Shown: positions 27,760-40,034, counted from the first letter of the stretch. The stretch is DNA of 64,000 nucleotides from Lamellibrachia satsuma (GCA_033239005.1 BSQZ01000010.1:10635001-10699000); one strand, 5' to 3'. The notes: generated by a model from the letters alone, not told the origin. Numbers and translations are program-made.

Positions 27760-29031
27760 TTATTGAATATAATAAATGTACAATGGGTTAACATACATGT
27801 CTCACTAATGTTAAATAACTATAATAATATGTAGGCTGCAGGTGGCAAGCTTATGCCTAAATTAAGAATAGACCACAGTAAGGCAAATTTGTAAGATAAA
27901 ATTGCATTAATTACAACTTACTACCTAAACGGATAAGCTAAACTTACTACTAATATGATACAAAACCAACTTTCTCGGTCATTGCACAATATACACTCCT
28001 GATCTAACTTAAGTAACACATCAAGGAGTGAGCTGTACAAATACAAACGGAACAAGTAAGGTATTTGCATATCTTAACGCCAGTGTAAGATAAGACGATA
28101 CATAAACATCTATTAAGTACTATAGTTCCAACACATTGGTGCTGTTCACATTATTGTCTGTAAAATACATGTTATCTTATTCAGTACTAATATAGAATAA
28201 TATCAATGTTTATCCATTAATTCCCTAGCATACATGTATTAATACAAAATTAGTATCCTATATGTATAAACCCCTAATACTATAACAGCAGCAGTCAACA
28301 ACATTGTCTATTTCACATGTGTATTGTCCATGGCATTGCCTAACTAGCCTAGCTGCCATTGCACTGTTGTTTACAAACAAGTATTGGACACTGCTCAATG
28401 CACAGGTCTCTAGAGTCAGTGCTAGGGAACAGTCAAGATCAACCTTCTCAAAACCACCTCTTAGAGCAATTAATCAATAACTTCAAAGGGAGAGAGGGCA
28501 CCAACCTGATCCTTGCTAAAGTACCTAATAGCTTATTGCATGCACAATCTATCCATGCACCTCGTATATCAAATATGTTGTATTAACTATAAAAGTAACA
28601 CCACTAAACATGATCGAAACTGAACTTTCTGAAGTGTTCTATACATGTATTAGCTAATGACTGCAAGTGGTCAAAATCTCATTAAACCCTGTTGGACATT
28701 CTTCCCCAATGTCCAAAGACTACTCTTATCCCATCTTTCAACACATTAGTAATCAAAGTCACCATTAAGTAATTACAACTGATAAGTCAATACCCTGAAA
28801 TAAAAAGGTGGACTGTTCTCTATCACACAGTATGATACAATTATAAATTGAAAGCATTGTTTAATAAGGTAGAACATATAATTTATGAACTTACCAAAAC
28901 AGAGCTGTCATATAAGTGTAGCATCATGCCTGGTCCAACTCCCACTGACCACACGTGACCGCTGTCTTTAAGGTAACATTTAGATTTAAATAACTGAATT
29001 ATTAGTAATAAGACAAACTACCTACGTTGTC
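27760..29031. other. AT-rich stretch, no recognised feature
   Basis: No domain, RNA or clear repeat is supported. The plus frame at 28359-28586 has no recognisable similarity. Confidence 0.4.
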
Positions 29032-29203
29032 ATGGTCCTACCATTGGTGGGAGGTGGGAAAGGTGGGACCACTGCCATGGTCCTACCACTGGTGGGAGGT
29101 GGGACCATTTCCATGGTCCTACCATTGGTGGGAGGTGGGAGAAGTGGGACCACTGCCATGGTCCTACCATTGGTGGGAGGTGGGAGATGTGGGACCACTC
29201 CCA
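29032..29203. repeat. 45-bp hairpin-forming minisatellite, 4 copies
   Basis: Each unit begins CATGGTCCTACCATTGGTGG and ends in GTGGGACCACTGC. The second unit has a 9-bp deletion (36 bp). TGGTCCTACCA and GGTGGGACCA within a unit are partly complementary, so each unit can fold. Open frames on both strands are artefacts. Confidence 0.85.
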
Positions 29204-29599
29204 CACATCGCTCATTAAATATTTTGGTATAAAATGTGTTGTACTATGTCTTTATATAATAACACGACTATTAAATAATTTGTTGTTAAGGGATTCATGA
29301 CACTTAGTAATTTACTTTAAATTTGCACATATGTCCCAAATGCAATGTTGTCTAAAACCGCTATGTTTCTAAATTGATGGCACTCATGCATGTTCAAGTG
29401 GACAGTCAACTAAACTATTTTTTGCACAATTGAGGATTCTTAACAGTGAAAAGAGATGTTAGATCATGTCTTCTGTCGATTCGTACAGCTGTAAGCCACG
29501 CAGGAAATAACCATATTCGTTGTCCCACAACTGTCTCTAGCAAGCCTCCAAATGTTTTGGAGAGTTTAACACTAATGCACTCTGTACTTAGCTTCCTCT

Positions 29600-29972
29600 T
29601 CAGCTCTCGTGCATAGAACTATCTCCTCTAGATGCTTCAGGAAGACCAAGATGAGGTAAGCATTGCTCTTGAAGGAACTGAACAATTCCATCACCTTCTC
29701 ATGTTTGTAGATCTGTTCGGACAATGGAGACGGTGTGTTTCATAGAGGGAAGCGGAACATAGTTCCGTCAAAGTTGCCTCCATCAAATGATTTCTGGGAG
29801 CAGTTGAAGAGGCCTCAGTAGGGGTCGAATTGGTGGGTGAGACGATGCACCTCTGTCTTCTGTTTGGCCAAATTCCAGGTGAACCCTGAGGTCAAACTAC
29901 CTTTGACTTTGAAATATTTCTCATGTGGGTCAATGACGAAGAGTCGGTTGCCGCTCAGTACACTTGGCAGAT
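29600..29972 (-). pseudogene. Copy 2 exon 5 fragment with two stops
   Basis: It matches the first ~370 nt of exon 5 of copy 1 (DLPSVLSGNRLFVIDPHEKYF at the start). DPYRG has become DPY-TGA-G, and FPMRNT has become FPL-TGA-NT, the second by a CGA to TGA change. Homology ends near CTCTCGTGCATAG at 29600. Confidence 0.85.
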
Positions 29973-30157
29973 CTGTGGAAACACATGATGGTGATACACA
30001 ACTCAACATTGTGCAACTTTTGTTGAACAAAAATTGCAACTTATTAAAGGGAAATGCCATTATTGTGCTGGAATTGGGGAGGGGGGTAATTTTAAGATTT
30101 TGCTTTGTATGTTACCTGTTGTGCCGCTACATGGTAAGTTAATGGGTGACTAAGTTT

Positions 30158-30812
30158 GGCCCCCCTTTGGCCTCCCCCTTTGGCCTCCCCCTTGGCCTCC
30201 CCTTTGGCCTCCCATTTGGCTTCACCCTTGGCCTCCACCTTGGCCTCCACCTTGGCCTCCCCTTTGGCCTCCCCTTTGGCCTCCCCCTTGGCCTCCCCCT
30301 TTGGCCTCCCCCTTTGGCCTCGCCCTTGGCCTCCCCCTTTGGCCTCCCCTTTGGCTTCACCCTTGGCCTCCACCTTGGCCTCCACCTTGGCCTCCACCTT
30401 GGCCTCCCCTTTGGCCCCCCTTGGCCTCCCCTTGGCCTCCCCTTTGGCCTCCCCTTTGGCCTCCCCCTTGGCCTCCCCCTTTGGCCTCCCCTTTGGCTTC
30501 ACACTTGGCCTCCACCTTGGCCTCCACCTTGGCCTCCCCCTTTGGCCTCCCCCTTGGCCTCCCCCTTTGGCTTCACCCTTGGCCTCCACCTTGGCCTCCA
30601 CCTTGGCCTCCCCTTTGGCCTCCCCCTTGGCCTCCCCCTTGGCCTCCCCCTTTGGCCTCCCCTTTGGCCTCCCCTTTGGCCTCCCCCTTTGGCCTCCCCC
30701 TTTGACCTCCCCCTTTGGTCTCCCCTTTGGCTTCACCCTTGGCCTCCACCTTGGCCTCCACCTTGGCCTCCCCTTTGGCCTCCCCTTTGGCTTCCCCCTT
30801 AGGCCTCCCTCT
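30158..30812. repeat. GGCCTCCCCTTT minisatellite with higher-order structure
   Basis: Units of 12-13 bp (GGCCTCCCCTTT, GGCCTCCACCTT, GGCTTCACCCTT) fill about 650 bp. The GGCTTCAC variant recurs near 30217, 30353, 30493, 30569 and 30730 and is mostly followed by two or three CCACCTT units, a higher-order pattern. It lies in intron 4 of copy 2; the same point of copy 1 has only about 30 bp (TTGGCCCATATTTGTCCACC..). The 134-248-codon frames here (GEAKGEAK or GLPFGLP) are artefacts. Confidence 0.93.
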
Positions 30813-31358
30813 TTGTGAGATATGCCACTGCTATCCACAGATATTTTAATAATTATATCTGCCTGAATTGTTTACAGTATGTTCCTCAACTATTGTGGAA
30901 GCGAAAATGTCTATAAAAAAATTTACCATGTTTAACTTTTTAATTAAGATATGATAATGTGAGGCATGTAATTTTCAGTTGTAATTTTTACTAATTACCT
31001 AGAATCTGCCAATATTACATATAATATGTATATCTGATATGTTATCCTTACAAATACATACAAATATTACTAACATGATATTAATCAATCGTGGTCAGCT
31101 CTTAGATGCTTTATAGCAGAATTATATAGTGTAAGATGATAACAATTAATTATTAGGATAATATAAGATGTCTTGGACACTCAGTGAAGAACTTCAAATG
31201 GAACTCAAAGTTGGACTTTTGTTTGCATAAATGAGTGCCTGGTATTGTGTCGCTGGGGCTAACCCACAACACACCAGCATCATCTCATTTAGTCCTTTAT
31301 GGGACGCAACTGGTCAGGCAATATGTTTCTAATGTTTATCCTACACATCAGCACTCAC

Positions 31359-31506
31359 CTGTCATGTGCAGTACAGATTTGAAGCCGAGACCGAAGCGTC
31401 CCACTTTCATTGGGTCTTTCTCTTTAATGCTCTCTTGCAACATGCGGATGCCCTTCCAGTCTTCCTTGCTGAAGACAGCATCATTGTAGGCATAGATCGC
31501 AGGTCC
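31359..31506 (-). pseudogene. Copy 2 exon 4 (intact)
   Basis: 148 nt, acceptor AACAG and donor GTGAGTG. It encodes [27 protein letters not shown], closely matching copy 1. Confidence 0.85.
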
Positions 31507-31559
31507 CTGTTACCGCATACACAACGCAATTGTACAATGTGATTAACAATTACTTTAGT

Positions 31560-32190
31560 ACATTTGCCAGTTCAACATGTTAGGCACTGGTTTCTGTGTG
31601 ATGGTGTGTGACAGTGTGTGACCGTGTGTGATGGTGTGTGTCAGTGTGTGACCATGTGTGATGGTGTGTGACGGTGTGTGATGGTGAGTAATTGTGTGTG
31701 ATGGTGTGTGCATGCTGTAATGTTTATGTGTGCACTGACTACTTATACCATTACACCATATGATTGTCATCAAAACATCGTGACATCAAGACACGTTCCA
31801 TGCGATATGTTTATTGCTGATTCTTTCCGACAAGTGTCACCACTGAAATGTGTGTCTTCACAAATAATAATACATTAGATACTAAATTATTTTATTTATT
31901 TATTAAATTTTTATTTATTAAATTAATATTTATTAACTTATTTTATTTATTTATTTCTAAAGTAATTTTATTTATTTATTCAGTGTTTACACATGTGCGT
32001 TTATATTTAAATAGTATGTTATACCATGTACAGCACATTGATCCATATAGTGGGAATTAGCACTTTTAAAAATGCTGTATTATTATTATTATACTACATA
32101 TGCATGCGTGTGTGTGCGTTCGTGCTTGCATGTGTGTGATGGTGTGCGTGTGCACATGTGTGTAGCATGTGAGCGTTCAACATGTATTGT

Positions 32191-32228
<38 letters not shown>

Positions 32229-32260
32229 TGTGTACGTGTGCGTGTGCATGTGTGTGTTAC
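31560..32260. repeat. GT-rich cryptic repeats in copy 2 intron 3
   Basis: GTGTGATG/GTGTGACC-type units at about 31595-31715 and a (GT)n patch at about 32105-32260. Between them lie TTTATT-rich low-complexity DNA (about 31885-31985) and otherwise unremarkable AT-rich sequence. Confidence 0.8.
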
Positions 32261-32728
32261 TATGCAACAGTATATTCTGGTATGTGTCACCATATTTTTG
32301 TAATCCCTGATCTCGCATTTTATAATATTATATTTCTTGATCATTTATATTCTTCATTTTGTAATAATACAATTCTCTTATTTTCATAAGTTATTACCGA
32401 CATGCAGTGACCAGAGTTTTCATGTTACATGCATAATAAAGGATTAGAATGTAAACAAGAAAAACAAAATTTCAACTATTTTTTCAGTTTTTTCTTGTTT
32501 TAAGAAAAATATTCTTACTAATGTGAAACATTTGAAATAATCACAAAGAAATTTTTCTTATGAAATAAAAAATCTTGATTTGCACATTTCCTGTGGGGCT
32601 TCCAAGAAAATAATTTAGAAGAAAAATTTAATTACTTATTTTTGATGTAAGACAACTTTCAAACAACAGCGGGCTACTATTACCGTCCAATGTTTACTAC
32701 CTTCTTGGCTGTATACTAAGTGCCATAC

Positions 32729-32839
32729 CTGAAAGGCGGCCAGGCCTGGGTGATGCAGGGAGCTTGTCCCGTGCGAGTGCTGGTCATAGAGAAACGTGAC
32801 GGTTCGTGCGCCAGCATCCTCCGCATTCTGAATGAGCTC
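32729..32839 (-). pseudogene. Copy 2 exon 3 (intact)
   Basis: 111 nt with good acceptor and donor; encodes ELIQNAEDAGARTVTFLYD. The changes relative to copy 1 include D to G and T to A near its end. Confidence 0.85.
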
Positions 32840-32924
32840 CTGAAACCAGCACCGTGTTAATATCTGTAAACGTCTGGAGGTTACAGTCTTATGAGAAAAC
32901 AGCTCATTGTAATAAACTAGCATA

Positions 32925-32998
32925 CATGCCTGCCTGCCTGCCTGCCTGCCTGCATGCATGCCTGCCTGCCTGCCCACTTGTCTGCCTTCCTGCCTGCA
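32925..32998. repeat. (CTGC)n microsatellite
   Basis: TGCCTGCCTGCC.. with a few ATGC and CACT interruptions, in copy 2 intron 2. Confidence 0.9.
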
Positions 32999-33267
32999 TA
33001 AATATATTAAAAAAGCTAATTTCTACATGAAATATTTTTTTTAGTACCAGCTTGTTTTATTAAATAAATCAATATTAAGGTCACTATACAAAACATATTT
33101 TACTATTTTCAACATAAATATGAAGCCAATATTTGATGTGTATATCATATATTATTATTTTCTTTAATTGTTTAAATTGTTAACGGCTTTATTGATGTGT
33201 TAATTAGAAATAATCAATGCGGCCTTAAATGTTAAATTTACATGGATAAAGATGTGGTGTAACTTAC

Positions 33268-33368
33268 CTTGAGGATCTGTCCATCATCTGGGTACTGGTC
33301 AAGGATGGACCTCAACTGCCGGATGAGACTGGGGCTAATCAGGCCATAGTTCTCCTCATCAATGTCAT
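33268..33368 (-). pseudogene. Copy 2 exon 2 (intact)
   Basis: 101 nt; encodes DIDEENYGLISPSL..DDGQILK. I count three differences from copy 1. Confidence 0.85.
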
Positions 33369-33813
33369 CTGTGGGAAGAAACTTATCCCAAGGTCACAGC
33401 AGTTGAGGAAACAAATTCCCAAATGTTTCCATTTTAAGACAAATATATCATAATTATTTAACAATACTATATTTTATTTGTTCTGGGACATTTGTTAGGA
33501 ATGCCGATCAACACATTTGTAAAACAAAAGCTGAGACATTTCTTGGAAATCAAAATATTTATTGCTTATAGAAGTACCGAATTGTGAAGTCAAAAAGATT
33601 TTTTATATTTATTTATGATTCACAATCTAATTTAATCCTCAATCCTAAGTTGAAGTAGTCTCACTGCAAACAGCCTGATAACATGATTAATGTATTGCAA
33701 CACTGTACAATATTGCATGTCATACTTTGATATATATCTACTGTTAAGGCTTAATTGGGGGAGACTTCTTTTAAATGCTGTTTAAAGAAATGTCTGCATA
33801 ATCATATACTAAC

Positions 33814-33838
33814 CATCACCTGATGCCAGTGTCTCCAT
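33814..33838 (-). pseudogene. Copy 2 exon 1 (intact)
   Basis: 25 nt; METLASGD plus one base and donor GTTAG. Upstream sequence remains alignable with copy 1 up to about 34260 (18245 in copy 1), so a shared promoter may have been duplicated. Confidence 0.75.
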
Positions 33839-34362
33839 TATTGTAGTTTTGTGTCAGAAACAGTGTTCTGTTCTCCAACCACGTATCGGTTCTGTCAATC
33901 CACTCCCCTTTGCACAGACACCAACTTTATGCCTGAAAATGTGAACATATTCCACTTAATTACTTAGAATTATGTGATGGTGACGATATTTTGGAATGCC
34001 AAAAGCCAGGTCCACTTTCTGCTGTTGTAGATGTCTAATGAGATCACCTAAACCCCCTGAGGTGTGTTTTTTATATCAAATACTTGCTGCTATTGTGTGC
34101 TAGGCAGACGGTGCTCTACCATAAAAGCGTGCAACAAAAAGGCATGACCCAAAATGGCACGACCCAAAAAGGCACAAGTGTTGGTGATTGGGCAAGTGAG
34201 CAGGTGGACAGGCAGTCATGGAGGCAGACAGACAGACTGTCAACCAGTTGTACAACTTGATGGGTAGCCAATCAGAGAGACAATGACAGTTTTAATTTTG
34301 AGCACAGCATTGTTCTACATGCTGTTTAATAGTTAGGATAGAATTTTTTTTATCAATAATGG

Positions 34363-34365
<3 letters not shown>

Positions 34366-34404
<39 letters not shown>

Positions 34405-34477
34405 CAATGTAATATATATATATACATCACTTACATACCGCTCCATGTAATTTACATGGAGCGGTACGTAAGTGATG
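34366..34477. repeat. (TA)n followed by a 53-bp palindrome
   Basis: TA runs at about 34366-34424 lead into an inverted repeat at 34425-34477. The left arm is CATCACTTACATACCGCTCC ATGTAA and the right arm is its complement with one mismatch and a one-base centre. It would form a near-perfect cruciform. Confidence 0.9.
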
Positions 34478-34829
34478 CACAAAAATCTAAATTCAGAGGT
34501 GTGCTCTAGTTATTGCCAAAAGTTATGGAAGTATGTTAATAAGTGGCTTTATCATAATTAAGCACATATGCATACGAATGTGACGAGTTATTTTTTTCAT
34601 AAAAATATAAATGTAGTACTACATGTGTGACGCATGTAAAATAGACTTAGTAATGGACGATTTTCTTAGTTGATAATGACTGTTTACATAACGGTATGAC
34701 ATTTTTAGTTCATGTTGTAAAAACACAACATAATGAGGTAAGTAAATTGTGATATAAAACAAACAGTTGTGTGACATATTTATTTAATATGCCCTGGGTA
34801 GTGTAAACAATATGATGTATCCTATCCCA

Positions 34830-36690
34830 AGATTTCCATCCCAAACAACAAGTTCCAGATGGCAAGTGGACAAGGAAGCCATTGGCTTATCGAGAGTCCA
34901 AGAATTTTCTCATCTATGTGTAGCCTGCCCTTATCAAATATCTGTCAATTGTATTTTTAAACATATTCACACTACTAGCATTAACACAATCATTTGGCAG
35001 TTTGTTCCATTCATTTATCACCCTCTGTGAGAAAGAGTAGTTTCTCATGTCCAACCTACACTGCTCCTTAACTAATGCTGCTTTGTGTCCTCTGGTTCTA
35101 TTGCCTTCTTTAAGTTTGAAGAACATATTCCTATCAACATCCTCATAACCATTCACTGTTTTAAACACTTCTATTTGGTCTACTCTTAGTCTCCTGGTCT
35201 CTAGTGTTGTCAAACCACATTGTAATAATTGACTTTCGTAACTAAGGTCTCTCAATTCTGGAATCATTTTAGTTGCTCTTCGTTGTATTCTTTCTAGCTT
35301 GTCTATGTCCTTTTTACCATACGGCCTCCATGCTTCAATACAATATTCCAAATGTGGTCTAACTATTGCTTTGTACAGGGGTACAATTAGCTGTTTCTCC
35401 TTATACATGATAGTTCTAATTAGCTCTAGAATTTGATTTCCTTTCGAAGCAGCAATCCCACATTGCTCTGAAACTTTCCTGTCAGCATTAAATGTTACTC
35501 CTAAGTCCTATTCTTGTGTGGTTCTACCTAGTACAGCATCCCCCATTTGATATTCTTCGTCCACATTTCCATGTCCTATGTGTATACATTTACACTTCCC
35601 AAAACTGAATAACATTTGCCATTTTTCTGACCATTTAACTAATTTATGTAGATCATCCTGTAAACTTTGTTTATCTGTATCATTAGTAACCTTTCTGAAT
35701 ACTTTTAAATCCTGATCCATTTCATCTTATCTTTATTCACCAACCCACAAACAAAAACTACATAATTGGAAAACAGTGTATCTAGAGTGCCAAACTTCAT
35801 TATGGAACTTATTATCAAACTTGTAGTTTGCTGCAAACAGTGTCGATTATACTGCAGCATAGCTGTGTGCTAATCTGTCACTCATTAAATATGAACTCTG
35901 GAGCCATTTTTTATTATCTCTGCTCCAGAGAATGCTCCTTTCTGAAGTATAATACACTATATTTTTATATGAAGAGGAAGTAGCATTATGTTGTAAAATT
36001 TCAATGAATAAATTATTTTACAGATGATTTCTCACAAATCCTATTTTCTCCTAAACATTCAACATTTAATTTTTTTATTCAGTATTAAATAAAATGAAAC
36101 AAACATAGCTAGGTAATATTTTAATGGTATCATGGCCTCCTTTCTAAACACTTTTGTGTCATCAACAAATTTCAGTACATTGCTTGTTATATTATCGTAT
36201 AAGTCATTCACTGATCCTTGCGGTATCCCACTCAAAACTGATTTCCAGTTTGAAACCTCCCCGTCTACTACAACATGCTGTCTCCTATCAGTCTTTTCTA
36301 TCCACTCGATTATGCTATCCCTAATAATTTAATTTAAGTAATAATCTTTGATGTGGCACTTTGTCAAACATTTTCTGAAAATCTAAGTAGATGCCTCATC
36401 AACCCAATTAGTGATTTCTTCAAAAAACATAACATTTGTTAAGCATGACCTCACATTTAGGAATCCATGTTTAGATGGATTTAATAATTTATGCATAACA
36501 CGGAAATCCACCATATGGTCTTTAATTAATCTTTCTAATAATTTACAAATCATTAATGTTAAACTCACTGGTCTGTAATAATCTGACTTATTTACTGAAC
36601 CCTTTTTAAATAATGCTAAGATGTTTGGTTCTTTCCATTCAAAAGGAACCACTTTCTCTTTTAATGACACATTAAACACTCTTGCATATA
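34830..36690 (-). mobile_element. CR1-like LINE copy, 5'-truncated and interrupted
   Basis: The minus strand carries reverse-transcriptase remnants at 36680-36150 ([26 protein letters not shown]), a piece at 35720-35508 (KVFRKVTNDTDKQS), and the C-terminal region 35408-34914 (PHLEYCIEAWRPYGKKD, INEWNKLPNDCVN). It is highly similar to the element at 60195-63170. About 440 bp of foreign DNA (35711-36140) splits it where FADDTKVF should be. Its 5' end abuts the (TA)n array. Confidence 0.85.
35711..36140. other. Unidentified insertion inside the LINE copy
   Basis: The related element at 60195 is continuous here. CTTTCTGAATACTTTT at about 35692 and CTTTCTAAACACTTTT at about 36142 are near-identical flanking copies, which could be a target duplication or an overlap of two fragments. 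I recognise nothing in the insert. Confidence 0.55.
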
Positions 36691-36693
36691 AAT

Positions 36694-37034
<341 letters not shown>

Positions 37035-37037
<3 letters not shown>

Positions 37038-38202
37038 ACTATAACGAGTGATGGCAATGTAAATTTTCCAGAATAAAAAGTATAATGTAACGTTTTCGAA
37101 CCGCAAGCGGCAAGCGATACTGCAGAATTATCTTCAAATTCGGCTCTTTCGGAGCAGTTTAGTGGCGCCAGTAGCCTTTGACTTCCAATTTATTTACTTT
37201 TTGACAAAACCATGAAAACGACCACAGAGCTGCCATACTTATCCTCATATACCTATCATACACACACACGTGACATCACTGACATGGTCAAACATTACTC
37301 TTACTTCCATATAAAGATCAAAATAAACAAAAACTTATTATCTTATATATGCGTAGCTTTGCAGAGTTAGGCGTAGAAGATTTAGCTAGCTTTTGTTTTA
37401 GTAATTTGTTATTGTTACATGGAAGTAAGCGTAATGTTTGACCACTTCACATATGTATATGCATGGTAAATATATAAATATATGACAAGTTTGGCAGATC
37501 TAGGTGGTCGTTTTTATGGTTAGGTCAGAAAGTAAACATCGCAACAGCAGGAGTAGCGCTGATGGGTGGTGGTGATTTTGTACCTCGGTGAATTAGGCCC
37601 AACTGCCATGTTGTTTCGGCATGGTGATTTCGGTGACTCAGTTCTAGATAGTAATTAATTAGCCTTCACTTTAAGGGTTTGTTATTCCTGTACTTGTCAT
37701 CAAAGGGATGCTAAGTTTAACTAGATACTGTTGAAGTACAATGCTTGGTCTGTTTCGTACAATGAGCAGGTGTGAATAAGAGACCATGCTTCACATTCAA
37801 AATGATCTGACGAAAAACACTGTATAGATCAAAGTCTATACGCAGGTGACTCTGTTGTATTCACAATACAATAATTACTCATACTCAATATCTGGGGAGA
37901 ATCTACCCTGGTGAGAGGAAATGCTTGAAAATCTTAAATATAGAAACAAGATATTATAATAATGCAATTATCATAATATCTTCAATTATTCAATCTTCAA
38001 ATTATTCACCTGTATATGATATTATAGTTTTTGGTGTAATATATTATGTTATGAATTTTAAGACTACAACAAAGTTCTAATGATCGTCTCGTTAACTACA
38101 TGGAAAAAAAATAGCGCCGTATTTTATGCAAAAGGAAGCGTAAGCTATAAAAGCAGTTACAAACTAACAATTTCAGGTTAATGTGTCTTGAAACAAAATT
38201 TC
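37035..38202. other. Unassigned AT-rich stretch, transposon-derived in part
   Basis: Parts near 37200-37330 resemble the interior of the MITE at 18515-18610 (GCCATACTTATC, CTTCCATATAAAGATC). Parts near 37040-37175 resemble 39240-39345. No gene recognised. Confidence 0.4.
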
Positions 38203-38632
38203 TCAAAATGAGCAAAAGCAAAGCTGGTTGTGCTTCGTCGGCTTGAAGTTTGCTTTTTTAAACAAATTTGGCTCTGTAGGGAACATAAAACAACTACATG
38301 TTAATCTATTCTTACTACTGTTTGTATTACAATCGTGTGCTGCACAATAAAACATTCTGATGGTCGTTTCTAAATATTTGTTATCGCTGTCAACTGTACG
38401 GTGAATTAATAGAAAGTCCCAGTCTTGTAGCAGTTCCTTATCATCGACATCACATCGAAGCTTGCTGATAAGTGCAGGAAAAATATGCATAATCGAGGCA
38501 GGCCGGCAGAACAGAGTAATATTTGGAATTATTAATTAATGGAATTCTAATGAACTTTTAATTGCTGTGGAAATGGAAATATGCTACAAGATGTAATATA
38601 ATATGAGCAATCATTATTGTTATTCCCTTTAA
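38203..38632 (-). mobile_element. THAP-domain fragment at the end of a TTAA-type transposon
   Basis: Minus-strand frame 38490-38203 contains FYCAAHDCNTNSSKN, then FMFPTEPNLFKK and FKPTKHNQLC. These recall a THAP zinc finger (C..C, F.FP, F.PT.H..LC), with a deletion in the middle. The element end reads TTAAAGGGAATAACAATAATG from 38632 downward, the same terminus as the MITE at 18412. Kolobok transposases carry THAP domains and target TTAA, so a Kolobok-like origin is likely. The other end is not located. Confidence 0.55.
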
Positions 38633-38904
38633 TAGACAGATTCATCCATAGGTTTCTTGCTCTACCAATCATTAGTTCCGAAACTTATAGGCACTGATGT
38701 CAGCTTAATTTGCCAGTTTCGTGTCATGATACGCATACATACGTAAACTGACAGAATGGCCTCCATTAGTGAATACACTAGTTTTTAGACATTATTTCAA
38801 AGACATGCTTAAGTTTTACGTGCGATGTAATCTAGATATCAACGAACAGTTACAACTTAACAGGCCATGGAAAACACCAGTAAGTCCAATACACACACTA
38901 AAGG

Positions 38905-39030
38905 CGTGCGTGGCAGGGGTCTCAACCTGTCCCACCTGTTTTGGGGGCCAACCTCCCACAAATGATGAGTCCACTTCCCACCAATCCCAACTCCCATTAA
39001 TTTTGGGACCAACCTCCTACTTCCCTCCAC
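38905..39030. repeat. Dispersed repeat family R2, copy 2
   Basis: GGGGTCTCAACCTGTCCCAC..GGGGGCCAACCTCCCA; similar to 27430-27580 and 44995-45170. Confidence 0.55.
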
Positions 39031-40034
39031 ACTAGCGCTTAAAGAGAATCAAAACAAAGTAGCCAAAAAAAGAAAAGGAAAGATCTATGTATAGGTAAAA
39101 TTAGATGTTTAATACGTTAAACTCATAAAGAGTACATAACATTTTAATGAGTTTAAATATGTTTAATATTAATGAGATAGGCATCTGATAGCCTTTTTTC
39201 AATCAACCATTTATTTCTATGCACTGCTTTACTCACATCACTAAGCGAGTGGTGGCGATGGCAATTTTCTGTAGTATCAAGTAAAAGGTTACGATTTCAA
39301 ATGGCCAATTCGGAGCAGTTTAGTGACACCAGGGCAGTAGCCATCAGGATGATGGTAATAGCCACAGTCACAGACTGGTAAGTGAATTTTCAACAATTTT
39401 GATGCAATACGTACAGCAATCACGTACAATGGTCGAATGTATAGGAATACGTGGAATGTGTAACATTTGTGGGTGTATAAAACACATTTTGTCACCTTTT
39501 TTGATGCTCAAGTGTGGAGCTCAAATGAGCAGATGTAACAGTGTGTTTATCAAATATCGCTCACAAAGTACCGGCACTGCTCTGTCGTCTGCATAAAATA
39601 CATTAAATTTAAAATTAGATATAAGTGAAACATTTATGTGTGTGTACAAGTTTGGATTCATACATATTATATATAAGTAACGTGGATAATTATAAATGTA
39701 CAAATTAATTTTATGTGAACAATATCAGTCCGTGCCGATCATGCATGCATGCATGCGTGATTTGACTTATTTGGAGATCAAACTAGCATTTTATTGAAGA
39801 AGCTCAGTGATATGCAATACGACTAGCAAATACATTTATTGTAAAGTACATGTAATGTCAAAAATAGCAATTGTCTAAACTTCCAAACAAATGAAGTAAT
39901 TGAGAAAACAATTACATTTTCACCAATTCCAAATACGTTTAAAAACACACCAATTAGGGAATTGGAATTGTATCTGACACCGGTATATCTGACACCAACT
40001 CTGCCTGTGATACTGAATATATTTTTATGAAAAT

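Larger units (their letters stand above)
29600..33838 (-). pseudogene. Partial duplicate of the sacsin-like gene (copy 2)
   Basis: Five exon equivalents in the same order and strand as copy 1: 33838-33814, 33368-33268, 32839-32729, 31506-31359 and a truncated 29972-29600. Exons 1-4 keep identical lengths (25, 101, 111 and 148 nt), splice sites and open frames. Exon 5 has TGA at 29817-29815 and 29742-29740 and stops matching copy 1 near 29600. Introns are also homologous in blocks (for example AATTGTTAACGGCTTTATTG at 33176), so this is a DNA-level duplication, not a retrocopy. Homology extends upstream to about 34260. It cannot encode a sacsin on its own. Exons 1-4 could still be transcribed. 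Confidence 0.85.

Noticed and set aside
30092..30838. Long open frames on both strands (GEAKGEAK and GLPFGLP types)
   Set aside because: Pure products of the GGCCTCC minisatellite in a pseudogene intron.
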